Shown here: positions 33,871 through 44,570 of the stretch, piece after piece
How the letters are laid out: each line of letters starts with the position of its first letter
How positions within the stretch are numbered: the first letter of the stretch is position 1
Assembly (NCBI GenBank): GCA_030435675.1
Contig: CM059624.1
Coordinates: forward strand, 12,362,769 to 12,426,768
DNA length: 64,000 nt
From: Steinernema hermaphroditum
Lineage: Eukaryota; Nematoda; Chromadorea; Rhabditida; Steinernematidae
Reading direction: 5' to 3'
Program-made: the position numbers and the translations under genes
Notes under the pieces: model-generated
What the model saw: the letters and a program-made list of their open reading frames with translations, nothing else
Told to the model about the DNA's origin: nothing
Databases searched by the model: none

Positions 33871-34880
33871 ATGCCATTGATCGAAGAGTCTAAATCTCAT
33901 AAAAAAATAGTAACTAAATGCAGATTGTGTGGCTCATGCCATATCCGGGCACGGCCAATATTTCAAATAGTAGTTTTAGTTGGAAGTGGGCTACAAAAAG
34001 GATATAGCAAACAACGACGGCTCGACGTTACGTGGCACAGCTGCGAGAGGTTCTGTTTGCGTTGTCACCTTTGAGCGAGTTATGTTTCGCTTCTAAACGC
34101 GTGATTTTCATGGTACCAGTAGGCTATCAGTGCCCGCTCGAAGTATGTCATCTGAAGATGATGTGGCACCGTGGCAAACAACTTTTTTTACAATTCGTTG
34201 GCACTGATTATAACTCTCGCGGAGATCAATTCTTTGTTCACCACACCATAATGTTCTTCTATCGTATATTGCTCTCATGGATGCTGAGGTCCATTCTGAG
34301 ATGAACGGTCGCGGGGAAAAGTGTATCGAGTTCGGGAATGTGAACTTTTTTGCTTCAGAGCCAAATATACCAAGAACCGCTTTTAATCCTAGATGTCACG
34401 CCCCTTTTCACAACTTAATCGATCTACACGAATAGTTGATAGTTGGTTTTAGGCGTTTAGCTCACCATCTCGTGATTATTCCACGATCTGTGGTGACCGG
34501 TCCTTTTTATGAAAAGAAGATCCATATTTGATATTTGGAATCAAAAGATCGCAGTGAACAATGATGGCTAAAATGAAGTCCTCTCACCGCTCAAGCACTA
34601 AAACACAGGGCGCGCGATTTGAGTGCATTTTCAGTACACTAGAAAGAGAAACAAGTTCCGCTAAGCCGTGAAACGACATCATAAAATCCCTACCTACAAC
34701 ATTGCAGTATTCCCTCCGTGCTTCCACGTTGAATAGCGTGGAGTTTGATAGCACTAACAGCGGTGGAGACCTTCTGCCTTTAGTGATAAGAACATGTGAT
34801 CCCACCCTAATGCCCGGAAATGTGACATTTGCATGTTGACCCTTTGCAGGTGCGTGTGATCTACTAGTCGCTGGTCAGAG

Positions 34881-37800
34881 ATGACCGATAAAACAGGTAG
34901 TGTAATGTCCTTATTAACGCATACAAATAGATTTGAGATTTTAGGTCTTGTCGTTGTCTTCACTGCTCTAGTTCTTATCAGCTTATTCGTCGTTTTCTAC
35001 GTCGACGAAAACGACAAAGTTGACACCTATGACTGGATCGCATGTGGGTCAAATTGCAGCTGATCCATAGAAAGGGACTCGTTTAGTACGATCCTCAAAA
35101 TACAAGTCACTCTCAAAGGAAGCTTTAAATGGAACCGATCTCAAAGTCAAAGTGGCGACGACGGGACCGACTCAGCCATTGGCCATCGTCGAACCTACGA
35201 GTCTTCTCGGATGCGAAATAAGAAAAATGGATCCCTGGGATCCACAGATTCTTTACTACAACGACCCTAATTGGAAGCCATCGTGCAAACAAAATCGAAC
35301 GCAAATCACTCAATTTGTGGATGGAAGGATCGTTCTGAACAACACGAATCTACCGGAGGGATATTTCTGTCGAGGAAGGTAGGATTCGCTTTCTATTGTA
35401 TCCTTGAAATAGACATGTTTATTGGAACGGTCTCTTGAGTCGATGTGTCAACAAAGTCAGCGGGTTGGGTTGGTGCATGAAAAATTGGACGATGTAATCA
35501 CCTTCTCATTTCGAGGTGCTTACTGATAGGACTGAAAGTATTTTGGTGGGCAATTAAACTATGTTTATGGATTCTTAAAAACCACCTGGACATCCCAGAC
35601 TTGCAATATTTAAGTAGCTCCATCATGGACTCCATCCTATCATAGCTGATGAGTGGGATAAAGTAGGTACAGGGTAGGCGTTCAGCTATCGAGCTACCCA
35701 CCTTCGTACTCCTCAAACAAAGTGATGCGCAGAGCTCCCATAAACCATAAAGCCTTAAGCGGGTTTCAAAATAGACCCGAAAGGGAAAGACTAAACAAAA
35801 AGGACATACACATACGACCCTATTTCAGATGCCTCTTGAACGCGAAAACCAAAGCTGACTGGGAACACGTAAAAGGGACATGGGAGAACATCACCACTTT
35901 CAAAGCCACCTGCGACGTCGTCGAAGTGGCGTGTGGTCTTGATCTCAACCACACCGACTACAACTTCCTGCATACACAAATTTACGAAAGACCGTAAGAG
36001 AGCAACGCAGCGAATGATCTTGAGAACCATTTCTAGCGATGACACTCATTACTGGCTACACTCCGAAAATCTGACCGAAGTTCCCGGCCGGAAGACGACG
36101 AACCATCACGAAAGGCCGAACGTCTACCTTCTTGTCTTTGATTCTACTTCTACTTCCGAGTTCGTCCGATCGATGTCAAGGACTTTGTACCTGATGAAAG
36201 AACAACATCAGGCTGTGATATTTCAGCACATGAATAAGGTTGGAATAAACAGTCGACCAAACTCTTGGACGTTGATGTTCGGTAAGTCCTGAGGGGGTTC
36301 GAGCGGATTCACGAGCATCCTTAGGAAAGCAGATCTACGAACTTGGGAAGAACCCGTACACCGACGAGATCTTCCCCGACCTCAATCACACCATGAATTG
36401 TAATACAGCAAATGACAACGAAAACTACTGGATGCACAGATTCCGGGACTTGGGATATCACACTATGATGGCCGAGGACTGGGCATCTGGAGCCATAAAT
36501 TGGCCGAACTGTTGGGGTTTTATGAAAGCTCCCGCGAAACATTACATGAAGTATGTCAGTTATTTACCTTCTTCACTCTTTTACTTACAAAAATTTAGAC
36601 CTTTCCAAAGAAGAAATGAAGAGAAAGGGGGCGAACAGATCCGAAAGACGATCACAGATATGTGTCATGAAACATTTGAAGACACAAGTCTCTACTTGGA
36701 TCAATTTATGAGCGCCTACAGGAATGAGTCTCAACTGGCCTATATCTGGAACACGGAGCTGGCTCATAATTACGTAAACGGACTGTATCACGCCGACGAT
36801 CACTTCTACAGGATACTAAAAAGTCAAGAAGAAAGGGTAAGCCGTCTTTGAGCGTAAAGAATATTCCCATTCTTAAGTACATTTTGATAAATCTCCGACC
36901 CGGGTAATGAAATCAAGGGCGCTCGATTTCCCACAGGCGTGCCAGAAAAGGCAATTTGGGGACAGACAGTCAGACGCCCTTGGAAAATATCTTTAAGACT
37001 ATTCTTGCAGTACAAGACGGAAGCACCATGCTTCATTAACCTGCATTCGTAATCTTGCAGGTTTTACCTTATTAACTCTATAACGCTCCTGAATTTCAGC
37101 TGAACAACTCGTTTGTCTTCATCATGGGCGACCATGGAATGCGTTTCGGAGGAATACGCAATACAGAAGTTGGAGAACTCGAAGACAACAACCCTTTCTT
37201 GATGGTCTCTGTTCCGGTCAGATTCAGAGAGTCGAAGTTGATGACCGTTCTCAGGCAGAACGCCCAAAAACTGATGACTCATTACGACACCTACGCCAGC
37301 TTCCATCACTTGCATGAGGTAGAGAGAAGGGTCCTTTTTGAGATTATCAGATTCATTTCCAGCTGGCGAAGAACAACAAAATGGACGAACTTCTTGACCC
37401 CACCTACGATGTGTACAAGGCCGGCCACACAGGATCGAGCTACTTCCGCGGACGTATGAAGGAGCCCAGAGACTGTGGAACTCTCCGAATCCCCTTTGAG
37501 TACTGTATCTGCAAGAAGAACTTCGAAAAGCAGCTGGAGCCACAGACCGAACTTGCGATGTCTCTCGGTGACTTCGCTGTGGACTACTTCCAGGGGCTGA
37601 TCGACGCCGAGAACCAAACGACATTGTGCCAAAACATGTCAGTGGTTTACGAGAAAACTGTCGCAGAGAGGCTCATCATACAAGATGCCAGAGAGATCTA
37701 TAAACTGAAGGTTACGGTGATGCCAAGTGAAGGCTTTTTCGATGGATTCGTGGAAGTTCATCGGAAAGAAAAGGATGTCACAAGGATAACAATGATGTCC

Positions 37801-37905
37801 AAGAGGTTCGAGCGACTGAACAGCTACGGAAAACAAGGCGACTGTGTGCAAAACTTCGAAGAGTTGAGGCCGATTTGTTACTGCGTTGATCAGAAGAAGT
37901 CGTGA
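34881..37905 (+). CDS. DUF229 family type II membrane protein 3
   Basis: Exons 34881-34896, 34945-35043, 35087-35378, 35829-35993, 36037-36281, 36325-36550, 36599-36836, 37100-37318 and 37363-37905 join to 680 residues. A signal-anchor lies at residues 7-25 (LVVVFTALVLISLFVVFYV), so the bulk should face the lumen or outside. Cysteine-rich N-domain: SLLGCEIRKMDPWDPQILYY and SCKQNRTQITQF. The catalytic-like core has RPNVYLLVFDSTS with Asp226, HADD at 412-415 and MGDHGMRFGG with Asp438-His439. The C-terminal domain carries several cysteines (RDCGTLRIPFEYCIC, RPICYC) and glycosylation sites. AATAAA at 37948. It is the intact partner of degenerate gene 2. Known: DUF229 belongs to the alkaline-phosphatase-like superfamily. 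Substrate unknown. Confidence 0.93.
35463..35488 (+). mobile_element. Mariner-like terminal repeat end in intron 3 of DUF229 gene 3
   Basis: GGTTGGGTTGGTGCATGAAA at the same intron position as in gene 2 (24781). Surrounding intron sequence differs between the two genes. Confidence 0.55.
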
Positions 37906-38829
37906 TCGTAATTTATAGTCGTTTTTGGGTGTATGTGCGGGGAAGAGAATAAATACATACTAGTACTTACTAAATCATCTTGTTCCAGGCAGCGCACATC
38001 AACGTCCTGGTATTCTTATCCATGAATCACCGAAAGGATACTACGATTCGGCCTTCATGATTCGGTCTTTTCTGGTGGATTGTATTCACAAGGTGTAGTC
38101 GGTACGGGTTTCGGCCGACCGTCTTGTTTTGTATCTAGCGTATTGCAGCAAGCGTTTATAATGGAAGGGAGCGATGTGCAAGCACCGAGATAGGAATACT
38201 GTACTTCTTGGTGGTGTAGCGGTGGTAAAAACTAATACAATACTTTATTGGCGTGTATATGTAGCACGTGGAGGGCTAGGTTACTGAGGTACTAAGGGCA
38301 AGACTGTGGGCAGACTTCACAGTTTTACGATCGCGGCCATCGTCGGCAATCCTTAACTGGCGGGTGGTCTACTAGACAACCCTTCTTCCATAGTTTCGTC
38401 GGGGTGAATGGCTGCGGTCTCCGCTCTTCCCCTTCGCCGGTGCTTCCTCGTCCTTAGAGTGCCTTCGTACTTTCTCTCTGTTCCTCGTCTCTTACTTGTA
38501 GACGACAGAGGAAGTGGCTAAAAGAAGCCGTAAACGGGGCTTTGACCTTCTGGAAATTTAATGTGAATAGTATGCTGAATAATTTAGACACAGTATCGCT
38601 GCAGAAAAAAAACGTTAAAGCGCGGTTGTTGAGCCAAAAGGTGAATTGCAAGAAAGAACTGCGAATTGGTTCGGATTTCTTCTGCAAATCCTGAAAACGA
38701 CGTTCACCATTCCACCTCTCCAAGATCGGATATTTCAATTGGTGGTTGATGCTGTTTGCCCTTAAGGTCCGCATACAAAACCAAAACAAATCCTAAATCA
38801 CGACTTCACGACTTTCACGACTTTATTTC

Positions 38830-39295
38830 GTGAATCAAAGGCATTTCGCCTTGCACGACACCGAAAATAGACAAACAGAGGATGTCTGGCAGACGGCTTC
38901 ATCCCTGGCGTGGCGTTCATGTCGAACCGGTGGGTGGCGGAGCGCTTCATGGGGCTTCTGGGAATCGGCAAATCTTCGGATTCAGGAGCGGAACATCGTT
39001 TGCGGCACAGCGCACGCTTCTGTGCTCGAATCTGATGGTCCGTGGTCCGGGAGTTGCGTCTTCGCTGGTGGTGGCGTCCTCAGAGCGTCGGCGACCTTCA
39101 GGATGACTTCTCGCGTGGCCGGATTCTTGACGTCGGACATCTTGTTGTCAGCGGTGGTGGGACTACGGCTTCCGGATGTCCCAATTCCCGCTGGAAGCCG
39201 GAAAACTCATAACTGCCACAGGGTTTACCATCAGACCAACCAGACACTCAGAGAGCGCCCGGAGGGACCGACTGCTCGCCACCGCGACACGAGTA
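38830..39295 (+). repeat. Dispersed repeat R, long copy
   Basis: Mirror of 4515-4835 and 13690-13960. It contains GACAAACAGAGGATGTCTGG, AATCGGCAAATCTTCGG, GCGTCGGCGACCTTCAGGAT, TGTTGTCAGCGGTGGTGGGA, CTACGGCTTCCGGATGTCC and CAACTGCCACAGG-like blocks. The frame that stays open for 174 codons has no domain and is treated as repeat-derived. Confidence 0.75.
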
Positions 39296-39296
39296 A

Positions 39297-39365
39297 ATCA
39301 CATTTGATCAAAACGATACGTTACAAGAGCTGTCTTCTGCAATCGTTTTGATCAAATGTGATTTA
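39297..39365. repeat. Near-perfect foldback AAATCACATTTGATCAAAAC
   Basis: The left arm AAATCACATTTGATCAAAAC is followed after about 25 bp by its reverse complement, GTTTTGATCAAATGTGATTT. It directly abuts the end of the R copy. A solo arm occurs at 28276. It could form a strong hairpin in single-stranded DNA or RNA. Confidence 0.85.
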
Positions 39366-40311
39366 GGATTTAGTCCTGATTTCGTGTAGGGACTGGTCGT
39401 GTAGTGAACGGTTTGTTTTTTGATCACGTTATATCTCCATTGCCCCTACGTAACAGAGTCAATAAACTCTGGTTTTGGTAGAGTTCATTTGGTGTACGCT
39501 GTCTAGGAGATAAGCACACTGGGATTTTTGATGTTGAAAAGGGCGCCACCGATCATTCATAATATTTACCTTTCGTATCACTTTTCAGTCTTCCATTTGT
39601 GTCGGTGGCGATCGGTAAGGTCGCCATAAGAAGCCGAAACATCGCTGAAACTCCGAAGTCTGCGTCGCCAACTGTTCCGTTGGTGGTTTCTCCGCGCTGC
39701 TTCGCCCGCTCCATCATCTGCACCGCTTTCGAAATCAATTCGTCACGTGTCCGATGCCGCGCATGCTAATCCACTCTTCGGTCCACATTCGGCGATTTTT
39801 GTCCTCCTCACATCCTCGTCAGTTTCTAAGGGTAGAATCAGGCGCTAAATTATCTATACTGCACTTGCCTTCTCCTTCTTCTAACGATTCTTTCAATACA
39901 CTTTAGATTTCTCCTGGATCCCACCGGAAAGAAGATGCTCGGGGAAGAGTCGGGTGAGACACTTATAATGGGTTTTCGCATTGAAAATGTCTATGTGAAA
40001 GGAGATGTTTATATGTCATAAAGGAGCTTTTCTCCGTCATAGTACGCACTGCTCCTCTGCAGAGCCTCAGGCGACATTTTTAACGCCATTGCAAACTTTG
40101 GTTCTCTTTCGTTCCCATCGTTTCTCAAGCATCCGTGCAGGTAGTCTTCAGATAGAACTACAGGTGACCATTAAACATAGCAAGCAACTGGGCCATATCT
40201 GCAACTAGGGAGCTGTATTGAGGGCCATCTAAAATATCAAACATTGCGCGCTCTCGTTGGGCTTGCTGTTCCTAGTTACTTCCTTATTTTGGACGACAAA
40301 GAGAGATTTTT

Positions 40312-40533
40312 CTAGACATTAGACACAGACTGTAGCTGAAAGGTTGCTCTATTCCATGAGAACCGTTCATTTTCGATCATGTAATATCGCCAATGAAGTA
40401 TTTTCGGCCTGATTCTGTATCGTCGCTCAATCTTCCTCTTCTCTTCATGAGCTCTATCCTCAAATATTCTCAATAACGCCGTAAATAGAGCAAACTTAGC
40501 CGCAGTAGTCAAAATAACCGAAAGAATTTCCAT
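40312..40533 (-). CDS. Unassigned small frame with hydrophobic N-terminus
   Basis: Seventy-three residues from MEILSVILTTAAKFALFTAL, then a basic middle (HEEKRKIERRYRIRPK) and an aromatic tail (HWRYYMIENERFSWNR). Part of the sequence (GAACCGTTCATTTTCGATCA) resembles 39400-39440, which argues for repeat origin. I do not recognise it. No splice partners are evident. Confidence 0.15.
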   Translation of the reverse strand: MEILSVILTTAAKFALFTALLRIFEDRAHEEKRKIERRYRIRPKILHWRYYMIENERFSWNRATFQLQSVSNV

Positions 40534-40752
40534 TTTCCAAGACTGGTTAAATGTTGTTTTTTTCACAACTCTTAATCTGATCCCTTGATTCAGCATGTCT
40601 ATTCGTGCATCCCTTTTGCTTTATTCCACGAGTCAGTGATGATGCTTTTCGTGGTGTGTTTAACTACGCCTACAAATTTTGAAATATCGATATTAAGATG
40701 ACCTTTTAGTGTGTCCCCAGTTGTCCAGACTGCATCGCTGAACGGCGGTACA

Positions 40753-43700
40753 ATGTGGTGGAACGACAAAACAGGTAGAGAACGACGTCAATAATATCTC
40801 TAATTCTTATATAATGCACAGGTCTGCTCATCCTATTTTACGTTCTTGTCCTGACCACTTTATTCGTCGTCTTCTATGTCGATGAAGAGGACAAGGTGGA
40901 CACCTACAACTGGGCTGCATGTAAGTCGACTTCCCAGCAACACCCACAGAGCGATTTTTCTAGTACGGATCGCGAAGTACAAGTCCCTAGATTTTAATGA
41001 AACCGATCTCAAAGTCAAAGCGTCCCCGGAACCAACTCAGCCATCGGTCCAGGACGTTATCGTCGAGCCAACGAGCTTGCTAGGATGCGAACTGGAGAGG
41101 ATGGATCCCTGGCATCCACAGATTCTCCCATACGACAACCCGGCGTGGAAGCCAGGTTGTAAACAGAATCAAACACAACTCACTGTGTTTGTCGATGGAA
41201 AGATCGTCCTCAATGGGACAAAGTTGCCAGCGGGGCATAGCTGCCATGGAAGGTAAGCGTTACTCTATCACCAATGGCGTGATTTCTTACGCTATTTGTC
41301 ACTAGCAAAGCGACTGCGCGCGCTTTTGCACCCTTGAGGCGCTAAGAACCAGTTATGGTACATGACTTCTTCTGTCACATACATGTGGATCATACAGAAT
41401 AGGTCGCATAGTGTTTTATATGCATAACTCCCATTTGCACTGAACGCAACTACTGTTCCGCAGTTCGTAAAGGTCCACCATGGACGTGCACGTTGGAGAT
41501 CGACCTTTAATTTTGTTTTCCTGGTTTGGCCTAATCTTATCTCGTAATGTGCACTGAATTCTGGTCGGAGGTATCACTCAAAACACTATGAAAACACAGT
41601 CTGCTGTCAGAGAAACAGTCTTAACACCATCACTGTTCTTTTGTGACAACAAGCAAAAAATTCAAATGGAAAAGGGGGCGAAAAAACACCGAAAAAACGT
41701 AATCACATCGTGATTTTATGTAGCGTTCTCTATGCTGCCATACACAACTTGCCATTGAAATTCAAACTGCTACTTGTCGGCCGTCTTTGATTATTCGCCA
41801 CCGTGTTTACTTGCAGATCCCCTCAGAGTTAAAACTAAATAAGTCAGTTTTGGGGAATGGAGGAGGAACGGTCGTACAGTCCATATATTGCCACAGGGCC
41901 CCCCATTCAAATGATCTGGCTGAGTTCGCATTTCAGTTTGCAGTCGGTCTACTTTTTCTGTTGAGGTGATCCATGAAAAACGGTTCCGTTTGTGTGATTT
42001 CTGACAGTTTATTACCACATACACATGTTAACCATTCAAGCTATGTACCTTTTGAATGTTAATAGCTAACCTGGAACGCTCCAAAGACGTTCTCGAATAC
42101 GCAGCATTCCTTTTCAGATGCTTGCTGACCTCGCAAGTTAAAGCCGACTGGGAACATGTAAAAGGGCCATGGGAGAACATCACCACCTTCAAAGCCACGT
42201 GTGATGTCGTCGAAGTGGCGTGTGGTCTTGATCTCAACCACACCGACTACAACTTCCTGCATACACAAATTTACGAAAGACCGTAAGAGAGCAATGCAGC
42301 GAATGATCGTGACAACCCTTTCTAGCGATGACACTCATTACTGGCTACACTCCGAAAATCTGACCGAAGTTCCCGGTCGGAAGACGACGAACCATCATGA
42401 AAGGCCGAATGTCTACCTTCTTGTCTTTGATTCTACTTCTACTTCCGAGTTCGTCCGATCGATGTCGAGGACTCTGTACTTGATGAAAGAACAACACCAG
42501 GCTGTAATCTTCAAATACATGAATAAAGTCGGCATTAACAGTCGACCAAACGCATGGAGTCTAGCCTTTGGTATGTCAATGCTCTGAAATACACAGCAAA
42601 CTTTGACGTCTCTTAGGAAAACAGATCTACGAACTTGGAAAGAACCCATACACCGACGAGATCTTCCCCGACCTCAATCACACCATGAACTGTCGTACCG
42701 CAAACGACGACGAGAACTACTGGATGCATAGATTCCGCGACTTGGGATATCACACCATGATGGCTGACGACTGGGCTAGCTCTGCCTTAAACTGGCCAAA
42801 CTGTTGGGGTTTTATGAAAGCTCCCGCGAAACATTACATGAAGTATGTCAGTTATTTTCCTCCTTTTACGCATGAACGTTCAGACCTTTCCAAAAACGAA
42901 ATGAAGAGAAAGGAGGCGAACAGATTCGCAAGACGATCAAAGATATGTGCCATGAAACATTTGAAGACACAAGTCTCTACTTGGATCAATTTATGAGCGC
43001 CTACAGGAATGAGTCCCAACTGGCCTATATCTGGAACACTGAGCTGGCTCATAATTACGTAAACGGACTGTATCACGCCGACGATCACTTCTATAGGACA
43101 CTAAAAAGACATGAGGATCGGGTAGGTATTTACAAGTACACCCTTGTATTGGGCACTGAGATGACCATGAATGAGCATCATTGTTTCAGCTGAACAATTC
43201 ATTTGTCTTCATCATGGGCGATCACGGAATGCGTTTTGGCGGAATCCGTCGCACCGACGTTGGAGAACTCGAAGACAACACTCCCGTCTTGATGGTGTCC
43301 GTTCCTGTCAGGTTCAGAGAGTCGAAGTTGATGACCGTCCTCAGGCAGAATGCCCAAAAGCTCGTCACCCACTACGACACCTATGCCAGTCTCTACCATC
43401 TCATGGAGGCACGTTACAGTCATCAAAGCGACGCCATATTTCTCTATTTCAGTTGGCGAAGAACAACAAAATGGACGAACTTCTTGACCCCGCCTACGAA
43501 GTGTACAAGGCCGGCCACACAGGATCTAGCTACTTCCGCAGACGTATGAAGGAGCCCAGAGACTGTGGAACTCTCCGAATCCCCTTTGAGTACTGTATCT
43601 GCAAGAAGAACTTCGAAAAGCAGCTGGAGCCACAGACCGAACTCGCGATGTCTCTCGGTGATTTCGCTGCCGACCACTTCCAGGAGATGATAGAGGCCGA

Positions 43701-43995
43701 GAATCAGACTCACCTATGTCAAAACATGTCCATCGTCTACAACAAGACCATAGCAGAAAGACTCATTCTGCACGATACCAGGGAAATCTACAAACTCAAG
43801 GTCACGATGTTGCCGAGCGAAGGCGTCTTCGAGGGATACGTGGAAGTGCACAGAAAAGAAAAGGAAGTCTCGAACATCACAATGATGTCCAAGAGGTTTG
43901 CACGGTTGACCAACTACGGAACTCAGGGAGACTGTGTCGTGAAGTTTGAAGAACTGAGGCCCGTTTGTTACTGTGTTGAGCAGAAGAAGACGTGA
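40753..43995 (+). CDS. DUF229 family type II membrane protein 4
   Basis: Exons 40753-40774, 40822-40920, 40964-41252, 42118-42282, 42326-42570, 42617-42842, 42884-43121, 43190-43408 and 43453-43995 join to 681 residues. The anchor follows MWWNDKTG (LLILFYVLVLTTLFVVFYV). The N-domain has SLLGCELERMDPWHPQILPY; the core has RPNVYLLVFDSTSTSEFVRS, GLYHADDHFYR and MGDHGMRFGGIRRTDVGELE; the C-domain has EPRDCGTLRIPFEYCIC and ends RPVCYCVEQKKT. All phases agree. The exon 8 donor reads GAG/GCACGT, so intron 8 appears to be a GC-AG intron, whereas genes 2 and 3 have GAG/GTAGAG there. Expected location and role as for gene 3. Confidence 0.92.
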
Positions 43996-44570
43996 TATTA
44001 CTAATAGGCGACGGGTGATAAAGTTTTTTTACATTGACATACATAAAGTAACAGTACAATATGGTTAGGAACGTTAACATGACTTTTCCGCGTCGCCAAG
44101 TCAAGCCGTGGAAGAACCGCTCACTTCATGGGGCATCCGTGAACCGGCGAACCTCCAGAAACGGCGTCGGAACGTCTCCTTCTCGGGGCGTTTGGGGCAC
44201 AGCGGATGCTTCTCAGCGCCCATCTGCTTCGGAGAGAATGATCCTTACCCCGGAAGTTGTAGTTCACAGGCTTCACAGATAACCTTTAGAATGACTTTTC
44301 ATGCAGCCGGATACTAGAACATTTTATGACCAACAGTAGTGGGACTACGGCTTCCGTATTTTTAACGCACATGAATGGGCTGAGCTCAGCACGCGAACGC
44401 AAGAACAGCGCGCGTGTTTCAATGTTTCTCTCAACTGACCTAATTGCATCGGGTCGCTTGAACATCGAACACTTGTGTACTGTGTTGCAATAGTGGGAAA
44501 GTTGTGATTCTCGATCTCGCTCACAATTGAATTTTCGGTTATTTACTTCCTCTAGAAGGATAACTTCCCG
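43996..44570. other. Gap between DUF229 genes 4 and 5 with an R copy
   Basis: Largely an R-type repeat at about 44085-44370. The remainder is the short upstream region of gene 5. Confidence 0.55.
44085..44370 (+). repeat. Dispersed repeat R copy
   Basis: Shares CACTTCATGGGGCATC, CCGGAAGTTGTAGTTC, AGAATGACTTTTCATGCAGC and TAGTGGGACTACGGCTTCCG with the copy at 38830-39295. Confidence 0.7.

Larger units (their letters stand above)
30896..34880. other. Gap with DUF229 relics upstream of gene 3
   Basis: Contains DUF229 pseudogene pieces (31340-32380), sequence shared with the region upstream of gene 2 (31845-33160), and an R copy (33540-33870). From 33870 to 34880 I see only short frames with no domain and, at the right end, the promoter region of DUF229 gene 3. 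Confidence 0.5.
37906..40752. other. Repeat-rich gap between DUF229 genes 3 and 4
   Basis: Holds a fragment of the 27937-type element (about 38705-38790), an R copy (38830-39295), a perfect-looking foldback (39297-39365) and one unassigned minus-strand frame at 40312-40533. No recognised gene. Confidence 0.5.

Noticed and set aside
38830..39351. Plus-strand frame of 173 codons
   Set aside because: Coincides with a long copy of repeat R; not conserved as a frame in the other copies.
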